Assembly: GCF_014196295.1 (NCBI RefSeq)
Contig: NZ_JACIDK010000002.1
Span: 372,001 to 436,000, forward strand
Origin: Phenylobacterium haematophilum
GTDB lineage: Bacteria > Pseudomonadota > Alphaproteobacteria > Caulobacterales > Caulobacteraceae
Direction of reading: 5' to 3'
Length of the DNA: 64,000 bases
Every line of letters begins with the position of its first letter. Position 1 is the stretch's first letter. Below the pieces are notes generated by a model that worked only from the letters and a program-made list of their open reading frames with translations, searched no databases and had not been told where the DNA came from. Positions 18,385 through 28,645 of this stretch are shown piece by piece. The translations under genes were made by a program, and so were the position numbers.

Positions 18385-19368
18385 ATGCGAGAGCCGCTCC
18401 CCGAATGGCCGATGTTCGGCATGGCCGACGACGTCCGCCCCGCGCTGGCCCAAGCCCAGCAAGGGAATCTGCCCATCGCCCTGGCGACCCTGACCTCGGT
18501 CGAAGGCGGCGGTCCGCGGCCGCCGGGAACCCAGATGGTGTTCGCCCACGGGATTGTCTCCGGTTACTTTTCCGGCGGTTGCGTGGAAAGCGACGTGGCC
18601 GATCACGCCTTCGCCTGCCTGGAGGACGGAACGCCCCGCCGGCTGGTCTACGGCGCGGGCAGTCCCTGGCCCGACATCCAGCTGCTGTGCGGCGCGCGGA
18701 TCGAGATCTTCGTCGAGCGCGTGACCCCCGACGACCCGGCCCTCCTCGAACTATTGGCCGCCCACGAGGCCCGCCGGCCGGTGGTCTGGGTCAGCGACGG
18801 GGTCCGCCGCGAATGCGGGACGGCGCCGACGCCCTGGGACGGGGCCATCGTCCAGGCCTATGAGCCGACCCCGCGGCTGGTGGTGTTCGGGGCCGACCCG
18901 ACCGCTCTGGCCATCGCCCAACTGGGCGTCCAATCGGGCATGGAGACGACGCTGGTGCGGCCCAAGGGCCCGCAGAGCCCGCCGCCGATCGCCGGGATCG
19001 CCTATCGCCGCGACGAGCCGGGAGCTGCGCTGGCGGCGATCGGGACCGACGCCTGGACGGCGATCGCCATCGCCACCCACAATCTCGAGATGGATCGCGA
19101 GGCGCTGGCCGCGGCCCTGCCGTCCGACGCCGGCTATGTCGGCCTGCTGGGCGCGCGCAAGCGGCTGTCCGAGCGGCTGGCCCCGCTGCGCGCGGCCGGC
19201 TTCCCCGAGGCGCGGCTGCAGCAGCTGCACGCTCCCATCGGCCTCGACATCGGCGGCAAGGCTCCCTGGGAGGTGGCGCTGTCGGTGGTCGGCGAGATCA
19301 CCGCCCTGCGCCATGCGCGCCTCGCCGAGGAACCGCGCAAGGCGACCCCGAAGCGGGCGACGGCCTAG
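18385..19368 (+). CDS. xdhC: XdhC family molybdenum-cofactor maturation protein
   Basis: 327 aa. The XdhC/CoxI domain (about 15-110) has ALATLTSVEGGGPRPPGTQMVF and SGYFSGGCVESDVADHAF; the C-terminal Rossmann domain includes LVVFGADPTALAIAQLGVQSGMETTLV and AIAIATHNLEMDREALAAALPSDAGYVGLLGARKRLSERL. XdhC binds Mo cofactor, supports its sulfuration and inserts it into xanthine-dehydrogenase-type enzymes. Its presence fits the molybdenum hydroxylase encoded at 23.9-26.6 kb and the Mo-cofactor cluster that follows. It is convergent with moeA with CTAG-overlapped stops. Confidence 0.92.
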   Translation: MREPLPEWPMFGMADDVRPALAQAQQGNLPIALATLTSVEGGGPRPPGTQMVFAHGIVSGYFSGGCVESDVADHAFACLEDGTPRRLVYGAGSPWPDIQLLCGARIEIFVERVTPDDPALLELLAAHEARRPVVWVSDGVRRECGTAPTPWDGAIVQAYEPTPRLVVFGADPTALAIAQLGVQSGMETTLVRPKGPQSPPPIAGIAYRRDEPGAALAAIGTDAWTAIAIATHNLEMDREALAAALPSDAGYVGLLGARKRLSERLAPLRAAGFPEARLQQLHAPIGLDIGGKAPWEVALSVVGEITALRHARLAEEPRKATPKRATA

Positions 19369-20555
19369 GCCCGCGCCAGCGGCAGCACCTCGACCAGGTC
19401 GCCGGCGGCCAGGGCCTGGGCGTTCGCGGCGCGGCGCAGCAGGGCGTCGGCGGCGGCGAAGACGCTGACCAGCGAGGAGTCCTGGTCGCGGTAGGGCTCG
19501 GCGATCAGGCTGCCGTCCACGTAGCTGAGCTTGGCCCGCATCCAGTGCTCGCGCGAGCCGTTGGCGGCCAACGGCACGGCGGTTTTGGCGCTCGCCATCG
19601 GCAGGTTTTCGGCCCCGCCCTGCAGCTTCATGACGATGGGCTTCAGGAACAGCTCGGCGCAGACGAAGGCCGAGGCCGGGTTGCCGGGCAGGCCCAGCAT
19701 CCGGCGGCCGTCGCCGAGCACCCCGAAGAAGGTCGGCTTGCCGGGGCGGACATTGACGCTGGCGACCTTGAGCGACAGGCCGAGCGCCTGGGCTGCGGCG
19801 CGCACCAGGTCGTGGTCGCCGACCGAGGCGCCGCCGACCGTGACGATCAGATCGGCGTCGGCGTCGCGCAGGGCGCCGATCACCGCGTCCAACTCGTCGC
19901 GCACTGGCTTGCACTTGAAGGCCGCGCCGCCCCAGCCCTCGACCATGGCGGCAAGGGCCGGCGCGCCGGAATCGTAGATCTGGTAGGGGCCCGGCGCGGC
20001 CGGCGCCTCGACGATCTCTTCGCCGGTGGACACGATCGCCACCCGCGGCCGGGCGTGGACGAGGACTTCGGCGCGCCCGGCGGAGGCCGCCAGGGACAAC
20101 CGCCAGGGATCGATGCGGGTTCCGGCGCTCAGCAGCGCCTGGCCGGCTTTGAAGTCGCCGCCGGCGGGGCGGAGATTGGCGCCGGGCGCGGAGGCCGAGA
20201 CCGTGACGCGGTCGCCCTCGCGGGTCGCGTCCTCCTGGATGACGATGGTGTCGGCGCCGGCCGGCATGGCCGCGCCGGTGAAGATCCGCACCGCCTGGCC
20301 CGGTTTCAGCTCGCCTTCATAGCCGTGGCCGGCTGCGCTCTCGCCGACGACGGCCAAAGTCCCGGGCGCATCGGCGCTGCGCAGCGCCCATCCGTCCATG
20401 GCCGAGGCGTCGAACGGCGGCTGGTGGCGGACCGCGGTCACGTCCTCGGCCAGGACCCGGCCGATGGCGGTCTTCAGGGCGACCGTTTCGGCGGGCAGGG
20501 CGGCGACCTGCGCCAGCATCGCCGCGCGGGCGTCGTCGACGGGCATCAGCTTCAT
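19365..20555 (-). CDS. moeA: Molybdopterin molybdenumtransferase
   Basis: 396 aa, full-length MoeA, which inserts molybdate into adenylylated molybdopterin. Domain blocks: [26 protein letters not shown] (N-terminal), [19 protein letters not shown], the MoCF-binding core [27 protein letters not shown] and [35 protein letters not shown], then the C-terminal beta-barrel domain. The start ATG overlaps the moaC stop (ATGA), so it is last in the compact moaA-moaD-moaE-moaB-moaC-moeA operon. Confidence 0.96.
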   Translation of the reverse strand: MKLMPVDDARAAMLAQVAALPAETVALKTAIGRVLAEDVTAVRHQPPFDASAMDGWALRSADAPGTLAVVGESAAGHGYEGELKPGQAVRIFTGAAMPAGADTIVIQEDATREGDRVTVSASAPGANLRPAGGDFKAGQALLSAGTRIDPWRLSLAASAGRAEVLVHARPRVAIVSTGEEIVEAPAAPGPYQIYDSGAPALAAMVEGWGGAAFKCKPVRDELDAVIGALRDADADLIVTVGGASVGDHDLVRAAAQALGLSLKVASVNVRPGKPTFFGVLGDGRRMLGLPGNPASAFVCAELFLKPIVMKLQGGAENLPMASAKTAVPLAANGSREHWMRAKLSYVDGSLIAEPYRDQDSSLVSVFAAADALLRRAANAQALAAGDLVEVLPLARA

Positions 20556-21022
20556 GCGCGGGCCCAGTCGCCGGACTTGCCGCCGCTCTTCGTCAAGAGG
20601 CGCACGGTCTCGATGGTCATGCCTTTGTCGGCCGCCTTCAGCATGTCGTAGACCGTGAGGCAGGCGACCGAGGCGGCGGTCAGCGCCTCCATCTCCACGC
20701 CGGTCTGGCCGGAGGTCTTCACCCGCGCCGTGACCGACATGCCGCCCTCTGCCGGCTCGACCCGCACCTCGACCTTGCTGAGCGCTAGCGGGTGGCAGAG
20801 AGGGATGAGGTCCGCGGTCTTCTTCGCGGCCATGATTCCGGCGATCTCGGCGACGGCGCGCACGTCGCCCTTCTTGGCGTCGCCCGACAGCGCCAGGGCC
20901 AGGGTGGCGGCGTCCATGCGCACGAAGCCCTCGGCGGTCGCCTCGCGGGACGTCACCGCCTTGTCCGAGACGTCGACCATTTGGGCGCGGCCGGTCTCGT
21001 CGATGTGGGTGAGCTTGCTCAC
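20552..21022 (-). CDS. moaC: Cyclic pyranopterin monophosphate synthase
   Basis: 156 aa, typical. MoaC converts the MoaA product into cyclic pyranopterin monophosphate. Motifs: [55 protein letters not shown] and [28 protein letters not shown]. It abuts moaB with no gap and overlaps moeA by 4 nt. Confidence 0.97.
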   Translation of the reverse strand: MSKLTHIDETGRAQMVDVSDKAVTSREATAEGFVRMDAATLALALSGDAKKGDVRAVAEIAGIMAAKKTADLIPLCHPLALSKVEVRVEPAEGGMSVTARVKTSGQTGVEMEALTAASVACLTVYDMLKAADKGMTIETVRLLTKSGGKSGDWARA

Positions 21023-21589
21023 TTACTGCTCGAGCAGCCGGGGCATGAGCTCGACCATGTTGCAGGGGCCATGGCGGCTGTCGAGCTGGGCCGAGATCAC
21101 CTTGTCCCAGCCGTCCTTCACCGCGCCGTTGGAGCCGGGCAGGCAGAACACGAACACGCCGTCGACGATGCCGGCTGTGGCCCGGCTCTGCAGGGTCGAG
21201 AGCCCGACCGACTGGTAGCTGACCAGGTGGAAGATCACCGAAAAGCCGTCGATCTTCTTGTCGAACAGCGGCTCGACCGCTTCAGGCGTAACGTCGCGGC
21301 CGGTGATGCCGGTGCCGCCGGTGGTGATGATCGCATCGACGCTGCCGGAAGCGACCCAGGCTTTGATCTGCTCGCGGATCTGGGCGACGTCGTCCTTGAC
21401 GATGCCCTTGTCGGCCAGCTCGTGGCCTGCCGTCTTGATCCGCTCGGCCAGCACGTGGCCGGAGGTGTCGCTTTCCTCGTCGCGGGTGTCGGAGACGGTC
21501 AGCACCGCGATGCGGACGGGCCTGATCGCCTGGCTCTCGTCGATGCGGCCGCCGGGGGTGAAGGCGTTCATGGCTTGGTGCTCTCCCAT
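21023..21589 (-). CDS. moaB: Molybdopterin adenylyltransferase MoaB/Mog family
   Basis: 188 aa. MoCF_biosynth fold: IRPVRIAVLTVSDTRDEESDTSGHVLAERI, VDAIITTGGTGITGRDVTPEAVEPLFDKKIDGFSVIFHLVSYQSVGLSTLQSRATAGIVDGVFVFCLPGSNGAVKDGWDKVI are all MoaB signatures. It activates molybdopterin by adenylylation before MoeA. Slightly longer than E. coli MoaB because of an N-terminal extension. It overlaps moaE by 22 bp, a sign of tight packing and possible translational coupling. Confidence 0.95.
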   Translation of the reverse strand: MGEHQAMNAFTPGGRIDESQAIRPVRIAVLTVSDTRDEESDTSGHVLAERIKTAGHELADKGIVKDDVAQIREQIKAWVASGSVDAIITTGGTGITGRDVTPEAVEPLFDKKIDGFSVIFHLVSYQSVGLSTLQSRATAGIVDGVFVFCLPGSNGAVKDGWDKVISAQLDSRHGPCNMVELMPRLLEQ

Positions 21590-22020
21590 CGGGCGATGTC
21601 GGCGTGGTCCTGGTCGCGCGGTTCGATCCAGCGCGAGCCGTCGGGGCCGGTCTCCTTCTTCCAGAAGGGGGCGCGGCTCTTCAAGTAGTCCATCAGGAAA
21701 TCGCAGGCCTCGAAGGCCGCGCGGCGGTGGGTGGCGGCGGTGGCCACGAAGACGATCGGCTCGCCGGGCGCGATGGCGCCGACCCGGTGCACGATCTGGA
21801 AGTCGTCGAGCGCGAAGCGGGCCTTGGCCTCGCTCGCGATCTTGCCGATCGCGGCCTCGGTGAAGCCGGGATAGGCCTCGAGCTCCAAGGTCGTGGTCGC
21901 GCCGCGCTCGGCGCGGGCCAGGCCCGTGAAGGTGGCGATGGCGCCGGTCTCGTCGCGGCCCTGGCTGAAGGCGGTCAGCAGCGCGCCGGGCTCGAACGGC
22001 TGGTCGGTCAGGCTGATCAT
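21568..22020 (-). CDS. moaE: Molybdopterin synthase catalytic subunit
   Basis: 150 aa. MoaE transfers sulfur from the MoaD thiocarboxylate to cyclic pyranopterin monophosphate. Motifs: GAIATFTGLARAERGATTTLELEAYPGFTEAAIGKIASEA, VHRVGAIAPGEPIVFVATAATHRRAAFEACDFLMDYLKSRAPFWKKE with the catalytic lysines (KSRAPFWKKE). It overlaps moaD by 4 nt. Confidence 0.97.
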   Translation of the reverse strand: MISLTDQPFEPGALLTAFSQGRDETGAIATFTGLARAERGATTTLELEAYPGFTEAAIGKIASEAKARFALDDFQIVHRVGAIAPGEPIVFVATAATHRRAAFEACDFLMDYLKSRAPFWKKETGPDGSRWIEPRDQDHADIARWESTKP

Positions 22021-22256
22021 CCGCCGCTCATCGGCGGCAGGTAGGCGACCTCGGACCTCGCGGTCAGCGCCGCGTCGCCGCGCACGATCTCCTGGTCGAG
22101 GGCGACCTGAACGCCGGGCCGCGCCAGCGCCTCGGCCAGGTCCGCGTCCTCGTCCGAGAGCAGGGCGGTGAGGGCGGCGATCGAGTCAGCCTCCAGCTCG
22201 CGCGAGCGCCAGCCGGCGACGTCGCTCAGGCGACCGAACAACAGCACGCGCGCCAT
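22017..22256 (-). CDS. moaD: Molybdopterin synthase sulfur carrier subunit
   Basis: 79 aa ubiquitin-like protein ending in MSGG; the C-terminal diglycine is the site of thiocarboxylation. MARVLLFGRLSDVAGWRSRELEADSIAALTALL and QVALDQEIVRGDAALTARSEVAYLPPMSGG match MoaD. It lies 4 bp after moaA and overlaps moaE in ATGA. Confidence 0.95.
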   Translation of the reverse strand: MARVLLFGRLSDVAGWRSRELEADSIAALTALLSDEDADLAEALARPGVQVALDQEIVRGDAALTARSEVAYLPPMSGG

Positions 22257-22260
22257 GACA

Positions 22261-23307
22261 TCAGCCCCCGGTCGTCGACATGTGGCGGGCCACCGCCGGG
22301 GCGGCGGCGCGCGCGATCTGGAAGTCGTGGCCCTGCGGCTTGGCGTCGATCGCCAGACGGATGGCGTCCACCAGTCCCGCGTCGTCGGCGCCGTCGCGGA
22401 TCACCGCGCGCAGGTCGCTGGCGTCCTCGCGGCCCAGGCAGGTGTGCAGCGTGCCCGTGCAGGTGAGCCGCACGCGGTTGCAGCTCTCGCAGAAATTATG
22501 GCTGAGCGGGGTGATGAACCCCAATCGCCCGCCGGTCTCTTCGATCCGGACGTAGCGGGCCGGGCCGCCGGTGCGGTGGGCGATCTCGCTCAAGGTCCAG
22601 AAGCTCTCCAGCCCGCGGCGGACGTCCTTCAGCGACAGGAACTGGTCGGTGCGGTCGACCTCGATCTCGCCCAGCGGCATGGCCTCGATCAGCGTCATGT
22701 CGCAGCCGCGGGCGTGGGCCCAGGCGATCAGGTCCGGCAGCTCGCCGGCGTTGTCGTCCTTCAGCGCCACGGCGTTGATCTTGACCGACAGGCCGGCGGC
22801 CAGAGCGGCGTCGATGCCGGCGATGACCTTTGGCAACTGGCCGCCGCGGGTCAGCACCCGGAACTTGGCCGGATCGAGGGTGTCCATCGAGACGTTGACC
22901 CGCCGCACGCCCAGCCGCGCCAGGTCGGCGGCGAATTCCTCCAGCCGCGTGCCGTTGGTGGTCAGGGTCAGCTCGTCCAGCGCGCCCGACTTCAGGTGTC
23001 GCGACAGGTTCTCGAACAGCCCCATCACGCCCTTGCGGACCAGCGGTTCGCCGCCGGTGATCCGCAGCTTGCGCGTGCCCAGCGCCACGAAGGCCGAGGC
23101 GATGCGGTCCAGTTCTTCCAGGGTCAGCACTTCGGCCTTCGGCAGGAAGGTCATGTGCTCGGACATGCAGTAGACGCAACGCAGGTCGCAGCGGTCGGTG
23201 ACCGAGACGCGCAAATAGCTCACCGTGCGTCCGAAGCCGTCGATCAACGGCGGCTGGACGCGGGCCTCTTGCGGCGGTGCGGCGTCATAGGGCGTCATGC
23301 TGCCCAT
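22261..23307 (-). CDS. moaA: GTP 3',8-cyclase
   Basis: 348 aa radical SAM enzyme that starts molybdenum cofactor synthesis from GTP. The SAM cluster cysteines are in [22 protein letters not shown] (CxxxCxxC), followed by [14 protein letters not shown]; the second [4Fe-4S] cluster is in [23 protein letters not shown]. The C-terminus ends in GG as MoaA requires. First gene of the Mo-cofactor operon; an in-frame ATG at 23298 is an alternative start. Only about 20 bp separate it from the divergent mocA start, so there is no room for a Mo-cofactor riboswitch and the two genes probably share overlapping promoters. Confidence 0.97.
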   Translation of the reverse strand: MGSMTPYDAAPPQEARVQPPLIDGFGRTVSYLRVSVTDRCDLRCVYCMSEHMTFLPKAEVLTLEELDRIASAFVALGTRKLRITGGEPLVRKGVMGLFENLSRHLKSGALDELTLTTNGTRLEEFAADLARLGVRRVNVSMDTLDPAKFRVLTRGGQLPKVIAGIDAALAAGLSVKINAVALKDDNAGELPDLIAWAHARGCDMTLIEAMPLGEIEVDRTDQFLSLKDVRRGLESFWTLSEIAHRTGGPARYVRIEETGGRLGFITPLSHNFCESCNRVRLTCTGTLHTCLGREDASDLRAVIRDGADDAGLVDAIRLAIDAKPQGHDFQIARAAAPAVARHMSTTGG

Positions 23308-23327
23308 TAGATAGAGGGGAACACGGT

Positions 23328-23948
23328 TTGGCGACAGAGGCGCCTGAATTCGAGGCTGTGGTTCTGGCGGCCGGGGCGGGGCGGCGGTTCGGCGGCGGCA
23401 AGCTGCTCGCGCCTTGGGCAGGCGGCGCCCTTCTGGACGGCGCCCTGGCGGCCGCCTTCGCCGCGCCCGTCCGGCGGGTGATCGTGGTCACCGGAACGGC
23501 AGCGGCGCAGGTCGAGGCCGTGGTCCGCGACTTCGCCGCGCGAACGGGCGCGGCCGATCGCCTGCTGGTGGTCCATGCAGACGACCATGAGGAGGGCATG
23601 GGCGCGTCGCTGCGCCGGGCCGCCGCCGAGCTGCCCGCCGATTGTGCAGGCGCGTTTGTCTTCCTGGGCGACATGCCTCGCGTGCCGCATGCGGTGCTGG
23701 AAGGCCTGGCGCAGGCGGTTCGCGCCGGCGCGCCGGCCGCCGCCCCGGTGTTCGAAGGCCGGCGAGGCCATCCGGCGCTGATCGGCGCGGGCCTGTTGCC
23801 GCGGCTGCTGACCTTGAATGGCGACGCCGGGGCGCGGGCGATCCTCAAGGACCTCGGCGCGGCCCTGGCCCTGGTGACGGCGCCCGACGACGGCGTGCTG
23901 TTCGACGTCGACGAGCGCGGCGACCTGGCTGGCCAGCCTAGGCCTTGA
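23328..23948 (+). CDS. mocA: Molybdenum cofactor cytidylyltransferase (MocA-like NTP transferase)
   Basis: 206 aa from TTG 23328, chosen because GGGGA lies 7 nt upstream and the family domain begins at once. Nucleotide-binding signature [23 protein letters not shown], then [15 protein letters not shown] and [11 protein letters not shown], and [29 protein letters not shown]. The KLL and MGASLR/GDMP patterns point to MocA (CTP-specific) rather than MobA (GTP). That fits the neighbouring molybdenum hydroxylase genes, because that enzyme family uses molybdopterin cytosine dinucleotide. It overlaps the convergent hydroxylase gene by 11 bp. Confidence 0.88.
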   Translation: MATEAPEFEAVVLAAGAGRRFGGGKLLAPWAGGALLDGALAAAFAAPVRRVIVVTGTAAAQVEAVVRDFAARTGAADRLLVVHADDHEEGMGASLRRAAAELPADCAGAFVFLGDMPRVPHAVLEGLAQAVRAGAPAAAPVFEGRRGHPALIGAGLLPRLLTLNGDAGARAILKDLGAALALVTAPDDGVLFDVDERGDLAGQPRP

Positions 23949-26121
23949 CGAACGGCTGGCTGAGCGTCGGCTGGCCCGTGAGGGTCAGCAGGGCGTTGGC
24001 CACCGCCGGGCCGATCACCGGGGTGCCCGGCTCGCCCACGCCGCTCGGCGCGTTGCCGGACGGCACGATGTAGGTCTCGACGGTCGGGGCCTCGGAGTTG
24101 CGCAGCACGCGATAGCTGTCGAAGTTGCCCTGCTCGACCACGCCGTCCTTCAGGGTGATCTGGCCGAACAGCGCCGCCGACAGCCCGTAGCAGGTGCCGC
24201 CTTCCATCTGCGAGGCGATCTGGTCGGGCGAGATCGCGGTGCCGCAATCGATGGCGGTGACCACGCGGCCGACCTTCGGCACGCCGCCGTCCAGCTTCAC
24301 TTCCGCCACCTGGGCCACGACCGAGCCGAAGCTCTCGTGCACGGCGACGCCGCGGGTCCAGCCCGCCGGCGTCGGAGTGGTCCAGCCGGCCTTTTCCGCC
24401 GCCAGGTTCAGCACCGCCAGATGCCGGTTGGCCCCGGCCTTTGTGTAGAGCGCGCGGCGATACTCGACCGGATCCTTGCCGGCCTTCTTGGCCAGCTGGT
24501 CGATGGTGTGCTCCATCACATAGGCGGTGTGGGTCGCGCCGACCGAGCGCCACCACAGCACCGGCACGCCCGAGTCCGGCTGGATCAGCTGGGCGTCGAC
24601 GATCGGCGTCGCCTTAAGATACGGCGAGCCCAGCGTGCCTTCGACGGCGGTCTCGTCCAGCTTGGGCTGGCCCATCGGCGAGCCCTTCATCAGCGTCTGG
24701 GTGACCACCCGCTGGCGCCAGCTGGCCGGATAGCCGTCCTTGTCGAGCGTCACGCGCACCGTGTGGTGGGCGATCGGCCGGAAGTAGCCGGCGGCCATGT
24801 CGTCCTCGCGGGTCCAGACCAGTTTCACCGGCCGGTCCTTGCCGACCTTCTTGGCGATCTCGACGCACTCGGCGACGTAGTCGGACTGGAAGTTGGCGCG
24901 CCGCCCGAACGAGCCGCCGGCGAACAGCGTCTCGATCTCCACCGCGCCGGGCAGCATGGTCATGATCTTGGCGGTGTTGAGCTGGTCGATGGTCGGGATC
25001 TGCGAGCCGAAGGTCAGCTTGGCCTTGCCGCCACCCACCTGGGCCACGCAGTTCATCGGCTCCATGGTCGCGTGGGCCAGGAAGGGGAAGTCGTAGGCCG
25101 CCTCGAACGCCTCGCCCTTGACTGTGGCGATGTCGCCTTTGCTCTCGAAGGTCTGCCACGCCTCCTTGTCGGCCGGCTGGGCCTTGCCGGAGGCGAGATC
25201 CTTGTAGCGGGCCAGGATCGCGTCGGAGGAGCGCTTTTCCGCTTCGTCCTCGTTCCAGGTGACCTTTAGCGCGTCGCGGCCCTGCTTGGCGGCCCAGGTG
25301 TTTTCGGCCACCACGGCCACGCCGGTCGGGATCTGGTAGACCTCGACCACGCCCGGAACCTTCTTGGCGTCGGCGGCGTCGAACGAGGCGACCTTGGCCC
25401 CGAACTTCGGCGCATGCGCGACCATGGCGATCAGCATGTTCGGCAGCTGGACGTCCTGGGTGAACCTGGCCGTCCCGTCGGACTTGGCCTGGGCGTCCTT
25501 GCGGCGCACGCGGTCGGTGCCGATCAGGGTGAAGGTCTTTGGGTCCTTGAGCACCGGCGTGGCCGGCGGCGTCGCCTTGGCCGCATCGGCGACCAGTTCG
25601 CCGAAGCCCGCGCTCTTGCCCGAGGCGTGGGTCAGGACGCCGTCCTTCACCGCGATCTCGCCGGCCGGCACGCTCCACTTGTTGGCGGCCGCCTCGACGA
25701 ACATCGCCCGCGCCGAAGCGCCGGCTTTGCGCAGCTGATCCCAGGAGTTGGAGATCGCCGACGATCCGCCGGTCCCCTGCACGCCCATGCCGGTGTTCGC
25801 ATAGACCTTGGCGATGGCCGGGGCCTGCTCGACGCGGACCTTGGACCAGTCGGCGTCGAGCTCCTCGGCGACGATGGCCGCCAGGCCCGCATGATTGCCC
25901 TGGCCGAATTCGATGTGCTTGGAGACCACGGTCACCACGCCGTCTGGCGCGATCTTGATGAAGGGGCCGAAGGCGCCGAAGTCTTCCTTGGCGCCGATCG
26001 ACAGGATGTCGCCGGGCGAGCAGGCGCCGACCACCAGCGCGCCGCCGACCAGGCTGGCGCCGATCACCACGTCGCGGCGGGTGGCGCCGGCGATCGCTTT
26101 CTTGTTCACGGGAGCGTTCAT
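23938..26121 (-). CDS. Molybdenum hydroxylase large subunit (xanthine dehydrogenase family, IorB-like), Tat-exported
   Basis: 727 aa. The N-terminus carries a twin-arginine signal ([23 protein letters not shown]15-R16) ending in a possible lipobox (VGAC, Cys34), so the enzyme is probably periplasmic and perhaps lipid-anchored. Then come aldehyde oxidase/xanthine dehydrogenase-type Mo-binding blocks: [115 protein letters not shown] and, near the end, [19 protein letters not shown] with the catalytic glutamate (GVGE). This is the isoquinoline 1-oxidoreductase beta/aldehyde dehydrogenase type, with no FAD subunit. Substrate unknown. 14 bp after the small subunit gene. Confidence 0.92.
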   Translation of the reverse strand: MNAPVNKKAIAGATRRDVVIGASLVGGALVVGACSPGDILSIGAKEDFGAFGPFIKIAPDGVVTVVSKHIEFGQGNHAGLAAIVAEELDADWSKVRVEQAPAIAKVYANTGMGVQGTGGSSAISNSWDQLRKAGASARAMFVEAAANKWSVPAGEIAVKDGVLTHASGKSAGFGELVADAAKATPPATPVLKDPKTFTLIGTDRVRRKDAQAKSDGTARFTQDVQLPNMLIAMVAHAPKFGAKVASFDAADAKKVPGVVEVYQIPTGVAVVAENTWAAKQGRDALKVTWNEDEAEKRSSDAILARYKDLASGKAQPADKEAWQTFESKGDIATVKGEAFEAAYDFPFLAHATMEPMNCVAQVGGGKAKLTFGSQIPTIDQLNTAKIMTMLPGAVEIETLFAGGSFGRRANFQSDYVAECVEIAKKVGKDRPVKLVWTREDDMAAGYFRPIAHHTVRVTLDKDGYPASWRQRVVTQTLMKGSPMGQPKLDETAVEGTLGSPYLKATPIVDAQLIQPDSGVPVLWWRSVGATHTAYVMEHTIDQLAKKAGKDPVEYRRALYTKAGANRHLAVLNLAAEKAGWTTPTPAGWTRGVAVHESFGSVVAQVAEVKLDGGVPKVGRVVTAIDCGTAISPDQIASQMEGGTCYGLSAALFGQITLKDGVVEQGNFDSYRVLRNSEAPTVETYIVPSGNAPSGVGEPGTPVIGPAVANALLTLTGQPTLSQPFVKA

Positions 26122-26135
26122 CTACGGTTCTCCCC

Positions 26136-26624
<489 letters not shown>

Positions 26625-26643
26625 GGGTATCCCTCCCGCAATG

Positions 26644-26657
26644 TGAGCGTTCGCTCA
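26644..26657. promoter_or_regulatory. TetR-type operator upstream of the Mo hydroxylase operon
   Basis: TGAGCGTTCGCTCA, arms TGAGCG and CGCTCA with a 2-nt spacer. Palindromes of this form are typical TetR-family operators. It lies 19 bp before the small subunit start, where a bound repressor would block transcription. No tetR gene is in the window. Confidence 0.5.
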
Positions 26658-26745
26658 TCCTAACGACGTTCAGCCTCGCCGGTAAAGTGGCTGCGTTCGG
26701 CGGCGACCACCGCTAGGCTGTGCGCCTGACAGTCAGGGGACCTGG

Positions 26746-27057
26746 ATGCGAAGGGTGATGTTGGCGATCGGGGCGGCGCTGGTCCTCGCGGGCTGCGCCA
26801 GCACGGCGCCGATGGACGCGACCGATGCGCCGCAGACCTATGTCTGCGCCGGCGGCCGCTCGTTCACCGCCGCCTACGACCTGGCTGGCGACAAGGCGGT
26901 CGTGCGGGCCGGCGATCGCACCTACAGCCTGCCGCACGTGCGTTCCGCGTCCGGGGCCAAGTACGCGCGCGGCGGGGTCGAGCTCTTCAGCAAGGGCGAC
27001 ACCGCGATGCTGACCGGGGTTCCGGGCGAGTCCTACCGCGACTGCAAGACCGGCTGA
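26746..27057 (+). CDS. Lipoprotein with MliC (lysozyme inhibitor)-like domain
   Basis: 103 aa. Signal peptide with lipobox LAGC (Cys near residue 17), so a lipoprotein. The mature part YVCAGGRSFTAAYDLAGDKAVVRAGDRTYSLPHVRSASGAKYARGGVELFSKGDTAMLTG matches the MliC/PliC pattern (YxCxxG start, SASGAKY loop that enters the lysozyme active site, C-terminal Cys). Such proteins inhibit c-type lysozyme. The stop TGA overlaps the next ATG by 1 nt, so it is translationally coupled to the cysG-like gene. Confidence 0.8.
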   Translation: MRRVMLAIGAALVLAGCASTAPMDATDAPQTYVCAGGRSFTAAYDLAGDKAVVRAGDRTYSLPHVRSASGAKYARGGVELFSKGDTAMLTGVPGESYRDCKTG

Positions 27058-27950
27058 TGGACGCCTTTCCCGCCTTCTTCCCGCTCAGCGGCCGTAAAGT
27101 GGTGATCGCCGGTTCGGGAGAGCCGGCGGAGGCGAAGCTGCGGTTGCTCGAGGGCTCGCCGGCCCGCATCGTCCATCTGCAGGGCGACGAAGCCGCCGAT
27201 CCCACCGCCTATGCCGGGGCCGCGCTCGCCTTCGTGGCCAGCACCGACGACGATTTTGCGCAAGTCGCCGCGGCGGCCGCGCGCGCCGCCCACGTGCCGG
27301 TCAACGTCGTCGACCGCCCTCAGCTCTGCGACTTCACCACCCCGGCGGTGATCGACCGCGGCGAGGTGGTGGCCGCCATCGGCACCGGCGGCGCCTCGCC
27401 GATGCTGGCGACCATGCTGCGCGCCGACATCGAACAGCGCGTTCCCGAAGGCGCCGGCCGGGTGGCGGCGCTGTTCCGCCAGATGCAGGACGAAGTCCGT
27501 GCCGCGCGGCCACAATTGCACGAACGCCGGAGCTTCCTGCGGGAGGCCTTGGCCGGTCCGGCCGCCGCGGCCGCCATGGTCGGCGACATGGATGGCGCGG
27601 CCCGGCTGCTGCGTGAGGCCCTGGCCAGCGGCGTCGCCGCCCAGGGCCGCGTGCGGATCGTGGTCGCCGGCGGTCCGGTCGACCTGCTGACCCTGCGCGC
27701 GGTGCGGGCCCTGGCCGCCGCCGACGTTCTGATCGCCGAGGCGGACGCCGACCCGGCCGTCCTCTCGCTGGCCCGCCGCGACGCCGAGCGGCTGGCGCCG
27801 GCCGACGCCAGCGCCCAGCGCCTCGCCGAACTGACCCGCGCCGGGCTGGTCGTCGCCTGGGTGACGACCGGCCCGCCCGACCGCGCGCAGCTGGCGGCGC
27901 TGGAAGCGGCTTGCGTCACGGTCGACATCCTGCCGACGGCGGCCCCGTGA
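27057..27950 (+). CDS. Precorrin-2 dehydrogenase/siroheme synthase (CysG N-terminal type) with truncated methyltransferase remnant
   Basis: 297 aa. Residues 1-200 look like the CysG/Met8 dehydrogenase-ferrochelatase module: FFPLSGRKVVIAGSGEPAEAKLRLL (NAD-binding), VPVNVVDRPQLCDFTTPAVIDRGEVVAAIGTGGASPMLATMLRADIE. Residues about 200-245 (VRIVVAGGPVDLLTLRAVRALAAADVLIAEADADPAVLSLARRDAE) resemble only the first part of the uroporphyrinogen III methyltransferase domain, and the protein then ends about 50 residues later. So it is a shortened CysG that can probably oxidise precorrin-2 and insert iron, but not methylate. Siroheme is needed for sulfite/nitrite reductase. Overlaps modB by 4 nt. Confidence 0.82.
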   Translation: MDAFPAFFPLSGRKVVIAGSGEPAEAKLRLLEGSPARIVHLQGDEAADPTAYAGAALAFVASTDDDFAQVAAAAARAAHVPVNVVDRPQLCDFTTPAVIDRGEVVAAIGTGGASPMLATMLRADIEQRVPEGAGRVAALFRQMQDEVRAARPQLHERRSFLREALAGPAAAAAMVGDMDGAARLLREALASGVAAQGRVRIVVAGGPVDLLTLRAVRALAAADVLIAEADADPAVLSLARRDAERLAPADASAQRLAELTRAGLVVAWVTTGPPDRAQLAALEAACVTVDILPTAAP

Positions 27951-28645
27951 GCGGGCTGACGCCCGAAGACTTCACCGCGGTGATGCTGTCGCTGAAGGTG
28001 GCCGGCGCGGCGACCTTTGTGGCCCTGCCGATCGCGGTGCTGGTGGCGCTGGCCCAGGCCCGCGGCCGCTTTGCGATGCGAGTGGTGCTGGACGCCGCCG
28101 TCACCCTGCCGCTGGTGCTGCCGCCGGTGGCGACCGGCTACGTGCTGCTGCTGTTGTTCGGACGCCGCGGCGCGCTCGGCCAGGCGCTGGAGAAGGTCGG
28201 GATCGTCTTCGCCTTCGACTGGACCGGCGCGGCCCTGGCCGCCGGGGTGATGGCATTTCCGCTGATGGTCCGCCCGATCCGGCTGGCCATCGAGGCCGTC
28301 GACCGCGAGGTGGACGAGGTCGCCCGCACCCTGGGGGCCGGGCGGCTGCTCCGCTTCTTCCGCATCACCCTGCCGCTGGCCCTGCCGGGCGTGGCGGCCG
28401 GGGCGATCCTCGGCTTCGCCAAGGCGCTGGGCGAGTTCGGCGCGACCATCACCTTCGTCGCCGCCATCCCCGGCGAGACCCTGACCCTGCCGGCGGCGAT
28501 CTATGGGGCGACCCAATCGCCGGGGGACGAGGCGCGGGCTGCGGCCCTTTGCCTGGTCGCCGCCGCGATCGCGGTCGCCGCCGTGCTGGTCTCCGACGCG
28601 GTCAGCCGTTGGGCGGCGCGGGCGGCCCGCGGCGACCGGGAATAA
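27947..28645 (+). CDS. modB: Molybdate ABC transporter permease
   Basis: 232 aa from GTG 27947, which overlaps the preceding stop in GTGA. Five to six membrane segments. Diagnostic blocks: LSLKVAGAATFVALPIAVLVALAQARGRF, TLPLVLPPVATGYVLLLLFGRRGALG, and the ATPase-coupling loop EVARTLGAGRLLRFFRITLPLALPGVAAGAILGFAKALGEFGATITF, which is characteristic of ModB. It would import molybdate for the cofactor genes 4-9 kb away. Neither modA (binding protein) nor modC (ATPase) is adjacent, so the rest of the transporter must be elsewhere or lost. Confidence 0.92.
   Translation: MSGLTPEDFTAVMLSLKVAGAATFVALPIAVLVALAQARGRFAMRVVLDAAVTLPLVLPPVATGYVLLLLFGRRGALGQALEKVGIVFAFDWTGAALAAGVMAFPLMVRPIRLAIEAVDREVDEVARTLGAGRLLRFFRITLPLALPGVAAGAILGFAKALGEFGATITFVAAIPGETLTLPAAIYGATQSPGDEARAAALCLVAAAIAVAAVLVSDAVSRWAARAARGDRE

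Noticed and set aside
23308..23327. Molybdenum cofactor riboswitch before moaA
   Set aside because: Only about 20 bp separate moaA and the divergent mocA, far too short for the known riboswitch.
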